DNA of 39,944 nucleotides from Candidatus Firestoneibacteriota bacterium (GTDB lineage: Bacteria > Oederibacteriota > D2-FULL-39-29), in NCBI GenBank assembly GCA_026388015.1, contig JAPLKO010000024.1, positions 1-39,944 on the forward strand. The letters are read 5' to 3'. The notes below the pieces were generated by a model. That model was not told the origin of the DNA and ran no database searches. It saw only the letters and a program-made list of their open reading frames with translations. The position numbers and the translations under genes were made by a program. The first letter of the stretch is position 1. The number at the start of each line of letters is the position of its first letter. Shown here piece after piece: positions 1 through 9,142 of the stretch.

Positions 1-241
1 CCGGAATAAAACCGAAGATCTTCTTTGCTTCAAAAGGTTTTTTTGCAATATCAAAACCGCCGATAGTTATATTGCCGCAATTTACCTTGAGAAGACCTGT
101 CATCATCTTAATAGTCGTGGTTTTACCTGCACCGTTTGGTCCGAGAAAACCAAAAATCTCCCCTTTTTTTATCTCGAGGCTAAGATTATCTACGGCGGTA
201 AAACTTCCGTATTGTTTTGTAACGTTTTCTAATTTTATCAT
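1..241 (-). CDS. ABC-2 type transporter ATP-binding protein (3' end outside window)
   Basis: The first 80 residues of an ABC transporter ATPase are present; the rest lies beyond position 1. The ATG at 241-239 begins MIKLENVTKQYGSF, followed by a Walker A motif GPNGAGKT at residues 34-41 and the usual post-Walker helix TTTIKMMTGLL. It would energise a membrane exporter, by family usually of the ABC-2 (drug, polysaccharide or gliding-type) class. It starts 18 bases after the stop of the upstream permease gene, so it is probably in the same operon, but it may drive a second transporter whose permease lies outside the window, because the upstream genes already have their own ATPase at 1902-2891. 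Signature and Walker B motifs cannot be checked here. Confidence 0.9.
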   Translation of the reverse strand, partial: MIKLENVTKQYGSFTAVDNLSLEIKKGEIFGFLGPNGAGKTTTIKMMTGLLKVNCGNITIGGFDIAKKPFEAKKIFGFIP

Positions 242-259
242 TTGGACTCCTGTAAAGTC

Positions 260-1072
260 TTATGAACCCGCCCCGTTATAATGTTTCATCCCATAATTAA
301 AAAATATTACGGAGAAAATCATTACGCCAGCGCAGACCAGGATAGGTAGATAGAACCAGACAGAAGAAAAACCGTCTTTGCCGAGAAGGACAGAGGCTGG
401 CACATAGACACTGAAAGCTATCGGTATCGCAGCATAGAATATTGATCTTATCGCAGGGTTAAATATCTTCAAAGGATATTTTGAATATTCTATGACTTTA
501 TGTATTGAGTCCATAAAAAAACTGAATCTGACAAACCAGAAAGAAAACACTCCCTGAGCAAGAAACAAAGATATCATTATAATATTAGAACAAAGAACAA
601 GAATAATCATCTTTGAAAAGAGCAGCAGGGTCCATTTTAGCTCCAATTTTTCTGCAGAAATTAAAATAAGCGCAGCTCCCATTATTAAACTTCCCAAACC
701 GTTTATGTTTGTCTTTCTGGTGCTCATTATTAGTAGCGGGTGTCTTGGCTTGGTAAGCAATTGATCCATCTCTCCCTTAATCACCAGCATACCGGTTTCT
801 CCAAGCCCGGAAAACAGGGTGCGGTAAAAAGCAGTAGATAAGGTCTGAATGCCGATAAGAAATACCATTTCATACAAACTCCATCCGCCTATGGTTTTAG
901 TTCTGGTAAAGATAACCCAGATAAAAATAAGTCCCGCAACCTGATGCACCGCAAAAAGAATTATGTCTATCCAAACATCAGCCACAAAAGCTAAAGAAGA
1001 CTTAAGATTCATTCCCAGAAGTTCAAGATAACACTGCACACTGTCTTTCATTTTCAAATAGAGTTCCTTCAT
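260..1072 (-). CDS. ABC-2 family permease (DUF990-like), second subunit
   Basis: A 270-residue polytopic membrane protein with about six hydrophobic segments. The pattern around GEMDQLLTKPRHPLLI (roughly residues 99-114) is typical of the ABC2_membrane_6/DUF990 permeases, in which a loop with a conserved charged-Leu-Pro motif follows the second or third membrane helix. These transporters use two different permeases of about 265 residues plus one ATPase. The stop of the preceding permease fragment abuts this start (1073/1072), so translation is probably coupled. The substrate is not evident from sequence. Confidence 0.8.
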   Translation of the reverse strand: MKELYLKMKDSVQCYLELLGMNLKSSLAFVADVWIDIILFAVHQVAGLIFIWVIFTRTKTIGGWSLYEMVFLIGIQTLSTAFYRTLFSGLGETGMLVIKGEMDQLLTKPRHPLLIMSTRKTNINGLGSLIMGAALILISAEKLELKWTLLLFSKMIILVLCSNIIMISLFLAQGVFSFWFVRFSFFMDSIHKVIEYSKYPLKIFNPAIRSIFYAAIPIAFSVYVPASVLLGKDGFSSVWFYLPILVCAGVMIFSVIFFNYGMKHYNGAGS

Positions 1073-1504
1073 TCAGCCGCCCTGTATCATTATTTTTTTT
1101 GAGGTGTACTTCCAGAGAATATTTCCAAAAGTAAACAAAATTACCAGCCACCCAAATTGTTCTACGATCAAAGCATACTGCAGAGGTATTCCGCAGCTTG
1201 CTATGAATTTTGCATAAGGACTGACCACAAGCTTACATTTCAAGAATATATTTATTGGTGTTGCATATATGCAATGAAAGGGGAGAGAAAAAAGGAAAAA
1301 TCTTAAGCTTTCAGGCATAAATGGAAAAGGTATAACGGCTCCCGATGTGTAGGATAAAAAAAGCATAAACATATTTCTGATTGCAGAATACGTCTGTATG
1401 AATATTACGGCCTGGGCAATGGAATATTCGATATAAAAATAAACCAGAAAAGCCAGAAATACCGAGCAGATAAACGGGAGATAAAACGAGGCCCCCGGAA
1501 GCAC
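1073..1504 (-). CDS. ABC-2 permease, C-terminal part (split from 1504-1905)
   Basis: 143 residues with four hydrophobic segments, resembling the C-terminal half of a DUF990-like permease. The only plausible start is a GTG at 1504-1502 that shares its G with the TAG stop of the upstream part, giving a TAGTG junction. The two parts together make 276 residues, the size of one complete permease and similar to the 270-residue partner at 260-1072. The simplest reading is one gene broken by a one-base frame change, either a real mutation or an error in a short homopolymer. Stop-start reinitiation producing two half-proteins cannot be excluded. Confidence 0.6.
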   Translation of the reverse strand: MLPGASFYLPFICSVFLAFLVYFYIEYSIAQAVIFIQTYSAIRNMFMLFLSYTSGAVIPFPFMPESLRFFLFSLPFHCIYATPINIFLKCKLVVSPYAKFIASCGIPLQYALIVEQFGWLVILFTFGNILWKYTSKKIMIQGG

Positions 1505-1905
1505 TATGCCACACCAAAAAGCAGAATCGGAAAAGATTCAATAATAATATCTGAGACAGTCTTTCCCGCAGCTTGAGCCATACAAAGAGTTTGAAAAGAA
1601 ACAGGACGGATAAGCTCCTTTCCTATGTCTCCTGTAAGAATAGCCTCCCCTACAAATTTCATAGGCCCGTTTTTTACCGAAGCATCCACAAATACGCTGA
1701 TTGTCAGGTGTGTAAGCGTCGCAGCGAGAGTCATTCCCGCAATTTCCTGTCTCCCGTTATAAATAGCGTTCCACAAATAGTACCAGACCATATAACTTAG
1801 TATCATAAAAAACAATTTACCCCAGACTTCTATAGCGTAAGAAATACTCTCTTTGAAGGAGATACGCGCAAGGGCGAAAAAACTAAAAAAACTTCGAAGC
1901 ATCAT
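1504..1905 (-). CDS. ABC-2 permease, N-terminal part (split from 1073-1504)
   Basis: 133 residues with the N-terminal membrane segments of a DUF990-like permease. The stretch GEAILTGDIGKELIRPVSF near residues 88-106 matches the conserved loop seen in the partner permease (GEMDQLLTKPRHP). The ATG at 1905 overlaps the TGA of the upstream ATPase gene by four bases (ATGA). The reading frame ends ...PILLFGVA at a TAG exactly where the protein should continue into another hydrophobic segment; the continuation is found in the next frame from 1504. A run of five T on the coding strand about 12 bases before the stop is a candidate site for an indel. Confidence 0.6.
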   Translation of the reverse strand: MMLRSFFSFFALARISFKESISYAIEVWGKLFFMILSYMVWYYLWNAIYNGRQEIAGMTLAATLTHLTISVFVDASVKNGPMKFVGEAILTGDIGKELIRPVSFQTLCMAQAAGKTVSDIIIESFPILLFGVA

Positions 1906-2891
1906 TTACCAAAACCTTTTTTATAGATCTTCGCTATTACCTCATCAATAGGCAGCTCTTTTACGGAAAAATCAAGAATATTGCAGGTTCCTTTTAAACT
2001 TTCTAAAATATTCATACAGCTTACTTTCCTGCTGTCAAATTTGAAAACAAGTATATTCCCTTCTTTACTAATTCTTTCCGCCTGCAATACGTTTAATTCG
2101 CCGGGATCAGTTTCAAAATCAATCTCGAGATATCTTTCCGGAGCAAACCTGTCCCTGAGCGGGTCCAGCGGTCCATAATACGCCAGCAGACCTTTATCTA
2201 TGACCATTACTCTTTCACAAAGCCGCTCTACATCCAGCATATCGTGACTGGTCAACAGCACGCTGACCCCCTGCTCTTCATTTATCTTCTTTATATACTT
2301 TCTTACAAGTTGTTTAGAAACGACATCAAGGCCGATGGTAGGTTCATCGAGAAACAGAAGCTCAGGTTTATGGATAAGCGCGCTTGCCAACTCGCAGCGC
2401 ATCCGTTGTCCCAGGGAGAGTTGCCTTACAGGTTTATTTATAAAATCCTTAATATCCAAAAGTTCAGCCAGATAATCTATCTGCTTACGTCCTTCTTTTC
2501 TATCCACTCCGTAGATAGGAAGATACGCTTTAAATGTTTCAATAGCCGGCAGATTCCACCATAGATTACTTCTTTGTCCAAACACTACTCCGTATTTTTT
2601 GGCTATTTTTATTCTATTCTTAAACGGCTTTAAGCCAAAAGTTTTTATGGAGCCGCTCGTTGGAAGAATAATACCTGCAGCCATCTTGACTATAGTACTT
2701 TTACCGGCTCCATTCGGTCCTATAAGCCCGACTATCTCGCCTTTTTCAATTGTAAAGTTAAAGTCTTTTACAGCGTCATGAGTTTTCTTTTTCGAAAAAC
2801 CAAACAACCCCTTAAGAGCGCCATAAAACCCTTCGGATACCTCCCGTGTGGTAAAGGATTTATTAAGTCCGACTGCCTCCACCAAATTCAT
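1902..2891 (-). CDS. ABC transporter ATP-binding protein (DUF990-type exporter)
   Basis: 329 residues, a full ATPase subunit with an extension. Walker A GPNGAGKST is at about residues 58-66, the signature LSLGQ near 158, and Walker B LLFLDEPTIGLD near 180, followed by the switch histidine in LLTSHDM. The N-terminal insert between the first strand and Walker A (KGLFGFSKKK, about residues 27-36) is common in ATPases that pair with DUF990 permeases, as in polysaccharide or daunorubicin-type ABC-2 exporters. It leads the transporter block, overlapping the permease start by four bases and mltG upstream by four bases, so the exporter is cotranscribed with cell-wall and housekeeping genes. Confidence 0.92.
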   Translation of the reverse strand: MNLVEAVGLNKSFTTREVSEGFYGALKGLFGFSKKKTHDAVKDFNFTIEKGEIVGLIGPNGAGKSTIVKMAAGIILPTSGSIKTFGLKPFKNRIKIAKKYGVVFGQRSNLWWNLPAIETFKAYLPIYGVDRKEGRKQIDYLAELLDIKDFINKPVRQLSLGQRMRCELASALIHKPELLFLDEPTIGLDVVSKQLVRKYIKKINEEQGVSVLLTSHDMLDVERLCERVMVIDKGLLAYYGPLDPLRDRFAPERYLEIDFETDPGELNVLQAERISKEGNILVFKFDSRKVSCMNILESLKGTCNILDFSVKELPIDEVIAKIYKKGFGK

Positions 2892-3928
2892 TTTATTTCC
2901 CCCTTCCGCATAACTGTTTTTCTTGCGGTTTGATGCTCTGCCCAGGTCTCTGAAAATATATGAGAACGACTGCCATCCGTATTTAATACGAAAAATAGTT
3001 TTTTTGTTTTCTGCGGTGCTAGAGCAGCCTTAATTGATCTTAATCCGGGATTACAGATAGGTCCAGGCGGCAGTCCGTAATGCAAATAAGTGTTATAGGG
3101 CGAATCAATTGTCAAATCTTTATTTGTCAGCCGGTTTTTATCCATTTCTTTTTTATTAAAAGCATAAACAACTGTAGCGCAGGATTCAAGTTTCATTTTA
3201 GCATTTAATCTGTTGGTAAAAACCGATGCTATCAACGGACGGTCAAAATCAGTTTCTGCTTCACGCTCAATAATCGAAGCCAGTCTTATAACGTCAAATA
3301 GATTCATTTTTTTCTCTGCCATTTCCTTATCAATTTCATTCTTTGCAACTGTTTTCTTCAGCTCCTTAACCATTAATTGAAGAATTTCTTTCTCCTGCAT
3401 ATCACGCGTAATGTAGTAAGTGCTCGGGAAAAGGTAACCCTCCAGGGAAGAAACATCCAGACCGCATGTTTTTATGAAGACCGGGTCAACGCAAAGCCTT
3501 GCAATATTTTTCTCCACAGCAAGACCTTTCGATTCTAAAAGTTTTGAAATCTGCCGCAGAGTATACCCTTCCGGTATGGTTACGGGCCGGCTGAACACTT
3601 TACCTGTTTTGATTTTTGCTATGATACGCCAGGGCGTCATAGAAGGTGAAAGTTCATATTCTCCTGCCATAAACTGTCCGCCCCGGACTTTTGAGAGTAT
3701 TTTAAAAGCTGTTCTTGAACGAATAACACCTTCTCTTTCTAAAACGGCTGAAATTTTAGAGGCGCTCCAGCCTTTTTGAACGGATATGCATTTAGAATTT
3801 TTATAGAGACTGACAGGCATTAATTGAGCAAGAGCATAAATAATAACAGAAGAAATTATTGTTAAGAAGAAAATGTATCTTTTCTTTAGCGAATACCGGC
3901 TAATGGTTTTGGCTTTAAATCTCCCCAC
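2888..3928 (-). CDS. mltG: Endolytic murein transglycosylase MltG (YceG-like)
   Basis: A membrane-anchored lytic transglycosylase that cleaves nascent glycan strands and so sets their length. One N-terminal membrane helix (around YIFFLTIISSVIIYALA) is followed by a LysM-like region and the YceG catalytic domain, with LEGYLFPSTY, the catalytic-Glu motif ASIIEREA, and the end motif SPYNTYLHYGLPPGPICNPG. I chose the GTG at 3928, which has AAGGA seven bases upstream and gives a 14-base overlap with ruvX; the alternative ATG at 3955 has no ribosome-binding site and would overlap ruvX by 41 bases. Length is about 346 residues, normal for the family. The neighbour ruvX is a common partner. Confidence 0.92.
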   Translation of the reverse strand: MGRFKAKTISRYSLKKRYIFFLTIISSVIIYALAQLMPVSLYKNSKCISVQKGWSASKISAVLEREGVIRSRTAFKILSKVRGGQFMAGEYELSPSMTPWRIIAKIKTGKVFSRPVTIPEGYTLRQISKLLESKGLAVEKNIARLCVDPVFIKTCGLDVSSLEGYLFPSTYYITRDMQEKEILQLMVKELKKTVAKNEIDKEMAEKKMNLFDVIRLASIIEREAETDFDRPLIASVFTNRLNAKMKLESCATVVYAFNKKEMDKNRLTNKDLTIDSPYNTYLHYGLPPGPICNPGLRSIKAALAPQKTKKLFFVLNTDGSRSHIFSETWAEHQTARKTVMRKGEIK

Positions 3929-4340
3929 TAATTTTTCCTTTTCGTGAATCCACATAACTTTGAAGAATTATGCAGGCTGCCATTTTATCTATGACTTCTT
4001 TTCTTTTTTTCCTGCTGACATCTGCCGCAATAAGTATATCTTTGGCGTCCGAGGTGGAAAATCTTTCATCCCAGGTGACAATCGGTATTGATATTTCTGC
4101 TCTTAATTTTTCAATCCACACCAGAACTTGTTTGGCCTTGAAAGCCACTTCATCTTTAAGATTGTACGGCATTCCTATTACCAGCTTTTCAACATTTCCA
4201 TATTCTGCTATTAGCTTCTTTATTTCTTTTATCGCCAACGAATTCCCGATAACTTTTAACGGATGAGCTGAGCCTGTTAGTTCATCGGTTATGGCAACCC
4301 CAATTCTTTTATCACCGTAGTCTATACCCATAATGCTCAT
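3915..4340 (-). CDS. ruvX: RuvX/YqgF family pre-16S rRNA nuclease / putative Holliday junction resolvase
   Basis: 141 residues with an RNase H-like fold. Seen motifs are GIDYGDKRIG (catalytic Asp7), the VIGMPYN strand, TWDERFST, and the C-terminal acidic motif IDKMAACIILQSYV. By family it is the conserved nuclease that matures the 5' end of 16S rRNA in E. coli, once proposed to be a Holliday junction resolvase. The start overlaps the stop of the ABC1 kinase gene as ATGA. Length is normal. Confidence 0.93.
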   Translation of the reverse strand: MSIMGIDYGDKRIGVAITDELTGSAHPLKVIGNSLAIKEIKKLIAEYGNVEKLVIGMPYNLKDEVAFKAKQVLVWIEKLRAEISIPIVTWDERFSTSDAKDILIAADVSRKKRKEVIDKMAACIILQSYVDSRKGKISGEI

Positions 4341-6019
4341 AGTTTACCGGATCTCAATATTGAGAGAGCGATCGCCACCCCGAGCACACCTGCGATAAAG
4401 TACCCTATAAAACCGTACAAAGGTATGTCCAATAATCTAGGGCCGATGCCTGCATATGTAACGATGGAGGAACCTACCAAAAGCCCTCCTATAATAAAGG
4501 AAAATGCAAGACGGTTTGTGGCCCGGTCAATTTCATGAATAAGAGGCTCCAGCCCGACGTGCACAAATTCTATCTCCAGCTCCCCTTTTTTAATTTTCTT
4601 AAATATTTCTGAAATATCCCTTGGTAAGTTACGAACAAAACCATACATAGAAAGAGCATTATTTTTTGCGTCAATTAACAGACTTTTGGGTTCCATGCTT
4701 TTTCTTATAAATTTAAGCGCATGAGGTTCAGCCGCCTTGACAAAGTTAAAAGCAGGATCCAAACCCCTTATAACGCTTTCCACAGTATACAACACTTTAC
4801 CAAGAAGAATAAAATCTTTATTTAACCTGAGATTGTATTTCCTGCCAAGGGCTGAAAGCTCATAAACGACATTTCCTATATTTATTTTATTTAGAGGATA
4901 TCGACTGTAACGTTCCATCATTGTTATTGCTTCCTTTTCAAAACCGGAGTTTTCATCTTCCTCAGAAACAATTCCAAGCATTCTATATTCTTCAATATTA
5001 ATATTTAAATCCTTTTCCATAAAGGAAAGCACCATGAAAGCGAATTTTTTGATATTCTCCCTGCTTAGTTTCCCGGTTGAGCCAAAATCGATAAGACCAA
5101 GTGCGTTATCCTTTAACACTAAGATATTGCCGGGATGCGGGTCGGCGTGAAAATAGCCCTGCTCAAACACCATTATATAATATGCATCTATCAATTTTTT
5201 TGCAAGTTCGTGTTTTTTTTCTTTTGAAAAAGCTGCCACTGTTCTTATTTTAATTCCGTCAAGGTATTCCATAACCATAACCCGTTCGCCTGAATACTCA
5301 AAATAGACAGAAGGTATACGAATTGTTTTCTTTTCTTTAAAAATACTTTTGATTTTGTCGGCATGCGCCATTTCGTACGTAAAATCAAGCTCACGATTTA
5401 TTGCAGAAGAGAATTCCTCCAGCATCCCGACGGGATTATACACTCTGTATTCCGGAAGATGCTTTTCTACCAGCCGTGCAAGATAAAACAGAATATCCAG
5501 ATCTCTGTTAATTTCATTTTTTATTCCGGGGCGTTGTACCTTTACAATAACCTTTTTTTTATTCTTCTTCAGTACCGCATAATGAACCTGCGACATAGAA
5601 GCGGAAGCGCAAGGCAGCTCATCAAGTCTTGAAAACACATTTTCCAGAGGCTCCCCAATTTCCTCTTTAATTATTATTTTTGCTTCAGCGTAAGAGAAGG
5701 GTTTTACAGAATCCTGAAGATTTGAGAGCTCGTCAATAAAATGTTGAGGAAGAATATCTGCCCGAAGAGACATTAGTTGTCCGAATTTTACAAAAGTAGG
5801 ACCAAGTTCCTCGCACATCAACCGTATCTTATGGGCTGAATCAAATATATCGGTATGTCTAATTTCTTTCGGCTTCAGCACGCGCTTTCGAAGAGATATA
5901 TGTCTGGAAAGATTGATTCTGTGCACTATATATTCAAAACCATATTTCGCAAACACATTTAAAATCTCTCTTAAGCGTTTTAGGTTTTTATAGGTCCTGC
6001 CCAGCCTGACAATATCCAT
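4337..6019 (-). CDS. ABC1/UbiB (AarF) family atypical protein kinase
   Basis: 560 residues. Family motifs are all visible: the KxGQ motif at 78-81 (KFGQ), SASMSQVH at about 139-146 in place of the canonical Ala-rich loop, the ATP-site lysine K160 in VIVKVQRPG, HADPHPGN at 291-298 and the metal-binding DFG at 311-313. Two C-terminal hydrophobic helices (from about residue 500) anchor it in the membrane. Relatives such as UbiB use ATP to support biosynthesis of ubiquinone-type isoprenoid lipids. No quinone-pathway gene is in the window, so the lipid served here is unknown. It sits 10 bases after a phasin-like gene, a pairing seen in other bacteria. Confidence 0.9.
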   Translation of the reverse strand: MDIVRLGRTYKNLKRLREILNVFAKYGFEYIVHRINLSRHISLRKRVLKPKEIRHTDIFDSAHKIRLMCEELGPTFVKFGQLMSLRADILPQHFIDELSNLQDSVKPFSYAEAKIIIKEEIGEPLENVFSRLDELPCASASMSQVHYAVLKKNKKKVIVKVQRPGIKNEINRDLDILFYLARLVEKHLPEYRVYNPVGMLEEFSSAINRELDFTYEMAHADKIKSIFKEKKTIRIPSVYFEYSGERVMVMEYLDGIKIRTVAAFSKEKKHELAKKLIDAYYIMVFEQGYFHADPHPGNILVLKDNALGLIDFGSTGKLSRENIKKFAFMVLSFMEKDLNINIEEYRMLGIVSEEDENSGFEKEAITMMERYSRYPLNKINIGNVVYELSALGRKYNLRLNKDFILLGKVLYTVESVIRGLDPAFNFVKAAEPHALKFIRKSMEPKSLLIDAKNNALSMYGFVRNLPRDISEIFKKIKKGELEIEFVHVGLEPLIHEIDRATNRLAFSFIIGGLLVGSSIVTYAGIGPRLLDIPLYGFIGYFIAGVLGVAIALSILRSGKL

Positions 6020-6029
6020 ATATTAGAAG

Positions 6030-6317
6030 TTATTTTCTTCCTTTCTTTTTTAATTTGCTTTCAAGATCACGAAGGTCCGTCATAGTAGCCAGGTCCAGAT
6101 TTTTTATCATCTTTCTAACTTCAGCTTCTGCTCTTACTTCTATCTTCTTCTTAGTTTTCACGGCCTCTTTTATTACACCGTTTATCATGTTTTTAGCATC
6201 TTTCTCTGAAACAGCCCCTCTTTTTACCAGCTCTACAAGTATTTTCTTTGAAAGTTGTTCCGTGAGCGTCAGTGCGCCAAGCCCCGCCAGCATTGCTCTT
6301 CTGATGTTTTTATTCAT
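6030..6317 (-). CDS. Phasin-like small helical protein
   Basis: 95 residues, highly charged and predicted helical after a short hydrophobic start (MLAGLGALTLTEQL). This opening, followed by KKILVELVKRGAVSEKDAKNM, resembles the small phasin/polyhydroxyalkanoate granule-associated family that often lies next to ABC1 kinases. The start was decided by the ribosome-binding site: AAGGAGG lies eight bases before the ATG at 6317, whereas the in-frame GTG at 6323 is only two bases from it. It may help dock the kinase at a membrane or lipid surface; that is inference. No polyhydroxyalkanoate synthase is in the window. Confidence 0.75.
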   Translation of the reverse strand: MNKNIRRAMLAGLGALTLTEQLSKKILVELVKRGAVSEKDAKNMINGVIKEAVKTKKKIEVRAEAEVRKMIKNLDLATMTDLRDLESKLKKKGRK

Positions 6318-6420
6318 TTGCACTACCTCCTTAATCTGATTTTAAGCCCTATTTAATTTTAACACAAGATTAGAACTATTACAACAGGCGAGACCTAAAT
6401 TAATATTCTCTTTTAATATT

Positions 6421-9033
6421 TCAGAGTTTATTCTCTATTAACTGCGTTGTTTCTTTTATTAATTTTTTAATATCCGCCACAGCAGAGACCTTGCAGCCTC
6501 CCTGCGCCATATCATCCCGCCCCCCCCCGCTTCCTTCTGTTATTCCGGCAATTTCTTTGACTATTGCGCCGGCTTTTACTTTCGAAGATAGCTCTTTTGT
6601 TACCATACAGAGGAAGGATATTTTTTCTTCCCCCCGGGCAAAGAGCACAATAATTCCGTTTTTCATGTTACTCCTGAGTTTATCTCCGACGGTTCTCAAA
6701 TCTTCTGGCTTTGCGCCCTCAAGTTCTTTGATTAATAGCTGAGCGCCTTTTACATCTTTAACTTCTTTTAGCAGCTCGGCAGAATTAATAACCCCTCCGC
6801 CCTGCTTAAGTTTTATAACTTTTTTTTCAAGAGCCTTCATCTGTTCGGAAAGCTTTGCAATTTTTTCTACAAGCTTGTCTTCCTCAACATTTAATATTTT
6901 TGACAGATCAACCAATATTTTTTCTTTTTCCTTAAAAAGCTTGAGCGCTGCATTGCCCGAAACCGCTTCTATTCTTCTTATACCAGATGCTACCGAACTT
7001 TCCTTTGTGATTTTCACGACCTCAATCCTCCCTGTATTTTCTACGTGGGTTCCGCCGCAGAATTCTTTACTTACACCTGCTACAAAGACCACACGTACGG
7101 ATGCACCGTATTTTTCTCCAAAAAAAGCCAGAGCGCCGGTCTTTCTTGCTTCTTCAAGGGACAGCTCTTCTACGGTCACTGATGAAGATAAAAGAATTTT
7201 TTCATTAACAAGAACCTCAATTTTCTCCAATTCTTCACCTGAAACGGCTTTACCATGGGAAAAGTCAAACCTAAAATATTCGGCTCCGACATAAGAACCG
7301 GCTTGCCGGACATTTTCTCCAAGAACCGTTCTTAAAGCCCAGTGTAGAATATGCGTTGCAGTATGATTTTTCATTATGGCTTCTCGTCTTTCAGAATCTA
7401 CAGAGGCTTTTACCGTCTCGCCGGCTTTTACCCGGCCTTTTTTTATTTTAACCTTGTGAACGGTTACTTTTTGTTGAAATTTTTCAGAACCAAACACCTC
7501 GGCCGTAAAATTGCTATTTGAAATAGCTCCTGTATCTCCGTCCTGTCCTCCCATCTCCCCGTAAAATGGAGAAACATCAAGAAGCATCACGGCTTCATCT
7601 CCTTCTTTAACTTCATTGACGGGGTTTCCATCTTTCAGCAAGCCTATAACTTTTGCCTCAGAGGTAAGACAATCAAATCCCGTGAACTCGGTTTTTTCAA
7701 ACTGGGCAAGCTGTCCACTCAACTCTTTTTCTCCGGAGCCTTTCCAGGCGCAACGCGCTTTTTCCTGCTGTTTTTTTAGTTCTTCCCGGAAACCTTTTTG
7801 ATCGACCGCCAACCCCTTTTCAACAGCTATTTCCATGGTCAATTCCAGTGGAAAACCATGAGTATCATACAGTTTAAACGCTACAGCACCAGGAATTGAA
7901 CCGCTGTTCTTCTCCATATACTCTTCTAATAGGTTCATTCCCTGATTAAGAGTGGTTAAAAATCTTTCCTCTTCCTGTCTTATTATACGCCCTATCTGCT
8001 CTTTTCTTTCTTCGAGCTCGGGATACGGAGTTTTCATTTGTTTTACAACCAGGTCAGAGAGTTCGCTCATAAAAGGCAAGTCCCGCCCAAGTAGTTTGCC
8101 GAATCTTACGGCTCTTCTTATTAATCTTCTTAAAACATATCCACGCCCTTCATTTAGAGGAATTATTCCGTCAGAAATTAGAAAGGTGGCGGCTCTTGCG
8201 TGATCTGCCATGATTTTAAGCATCTTATCTTTATTTGCATCAGCCCTGTAAACGGTACCAGTTATTTTACCCGCCTCAAGAACAAGAGGCTTAATTATAT
8301 CAATATCATAATTGTTTTTCGTATTTTGTAATATGGAAGCAAGTCGTTCGAGCCCCATTCCGGTGTCCACACCCTTTTTTTGAAGAGGGATGAAAGAGCC
8401 GTCAGCCTGGGCATCAAAAGACGGGAAAACATTATTCCAGAACTCTTCAAACCTGTCGCAATCACAACCGGGTTTACAATCTCTGCCCCCGCATCCATGC
8501 TCAACTCCAAAATCAATGTATATTTCAGTGCAAGGTCCGTAAGGACCAGAACCGCCGACAGGTCCCCAAAAATTATCTTTTTTCCCGAGCCGGACTATTC
8601 TCTTCTCAGGAAGGCCTACTATTTTACTCCATATATCAAAAGCTTCATCATCATCTTCATATACACTTACCCATAAGTTATCTTTTGGAAGTTGAAGAAC
8701 ATTTGTAATGAAATCCCAGGAATAGGAAATTGCTTCTTTCTTGTAATAATCACCAAAAGAAAAATTACCCAGCATTTCAAAAAACGTATGGTGCCGCGGC
8801 GTATTTCCCACATTTTCCAGATCCGGAGTTCTAACACATTTCTGACAAGAAGCTGCTCTGACGTATTCAAGTTTTCCCTTCGACACGTACATAGGTTTAA
8901 ACTGCACCATACCGGCCGAAGTAAATAAAAGAGTAGAATCATTTGACGGGATTAATGAGTCGCTTTTTACGACAGTATGGCCTTTTGACTTAAAGTACTC
9001 GAGATATGTCTTTCTAATTTCGTTAGTTAGCAT
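6421..9033 (-). CDS. alaS: Alanyl-tRNA synthetase
   Basis: 870 residues, full length. It charges tRNA-Ala with alanine in the cytoplasm. Class II aminoacylation core: motif around TSAGMVQFKPMY (38-49), the RHHTFFEMLGNFSFGDY segment (80-96), and a zinc-type cysteine cluster at 181-192. The editing domain carries HTATH (H557, H561) and CGGTH (C659, H663), the zinc site for hydrolysis of mischarged Ser/Gly-tRNA. The C-terminal C-Ala domain ends with GSGGGRDDMAQGG. A GGAG lies upstream of the ATG. The 109-base gap to recX is very AT-rich and shows no T-box leader or GC-rich terminator. Confidence 0.98.
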   Translation of the reverse strand: MLTNEIRKTYLEYFKSKGHTVVKSDSLIPSNDSTLLFTSAGMVQFKPMYVSKGKLEYVRAASCQKCVRTPDLENVGNTPRHHTFFEMLGNFSFGDYYKKEAISYSWDFITNVLQLPKDNLWVSVYEDDDEAFDIWSKIVGLPEKRIVRLGKKDNFWGPVGGSGPYGPCTEIYIDFGVEHGCGGRDCKPGCDCDRFEEFWNNVFPSFDAQADGSFIPLQKKGVDTGMGLERLASILQNTKNNYDIDIIKPLVLEAGKITGTVYRADANKDKMLKIMADHARAATFLISDGIIPLNEGRGYVLRRLIRRAVRFGKLLGRDLPFMSELSDLVVKQMKTPYPELEERKEQIGRIIRQEEERFLTTLNQGMNLLEEYMEKNSGSIPGAVAFKLYDTHGFPLELTMEIAVEKGLAVDQKGFREELKKQQEKARCAWKGSGEKELSGQLAQFEKTEFTGFDCLTSEAKVIGLLKDGNPVNEVKEGDEAVMLLDVSPFYGEMGGQDGDTGAISNSNFTAEVFGSEKFQQKVTVHKVKIKKGRVKAGETVKASVDSERREAIMKNHTATHILHWALRTVLGENVRQAGSYVGAEYFRFDFSHGKAVSGEELEKIEVLVNEKILLSSSVTVEELSLEEARKTGALAFFGEKYGASVRVVFVAGVSKEFCGGTHVENTGRIEVVKITKESSVASGIRRIEAVSGNAALKLFKEKEKILVDLSKILNVEEDKLVEKIAKLSEQMKALEKKVIKLKQGGGVINSAELLKEVKDVKGAQLLIKELEGAKPEDLRTVGDKLRSNMKNGIIVLFARGEEKISFLCMVTKELSSKVKAGAIVKEIAGITEGSGGGRDDMAQGGCKVSAVADIKKLIKETTQLIENKL

Positions 9034-9142
9034 TAAACTCCATTTTAAAGCAATTACAAATACTTAAAAAATATTTGACTGACTATTTTATCATTAGAAA
9101 AAATTAATTTTTTTGTTTTAAAAACTTATTGTTTATTTTATT

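Noticed and set aside
9034..9142. T-box riboswitch or terminator in the alaS leader
   Set aside because: The gap is almost pure A/T, with no T-box sequence, specifier stem or GC-rich hairpin.
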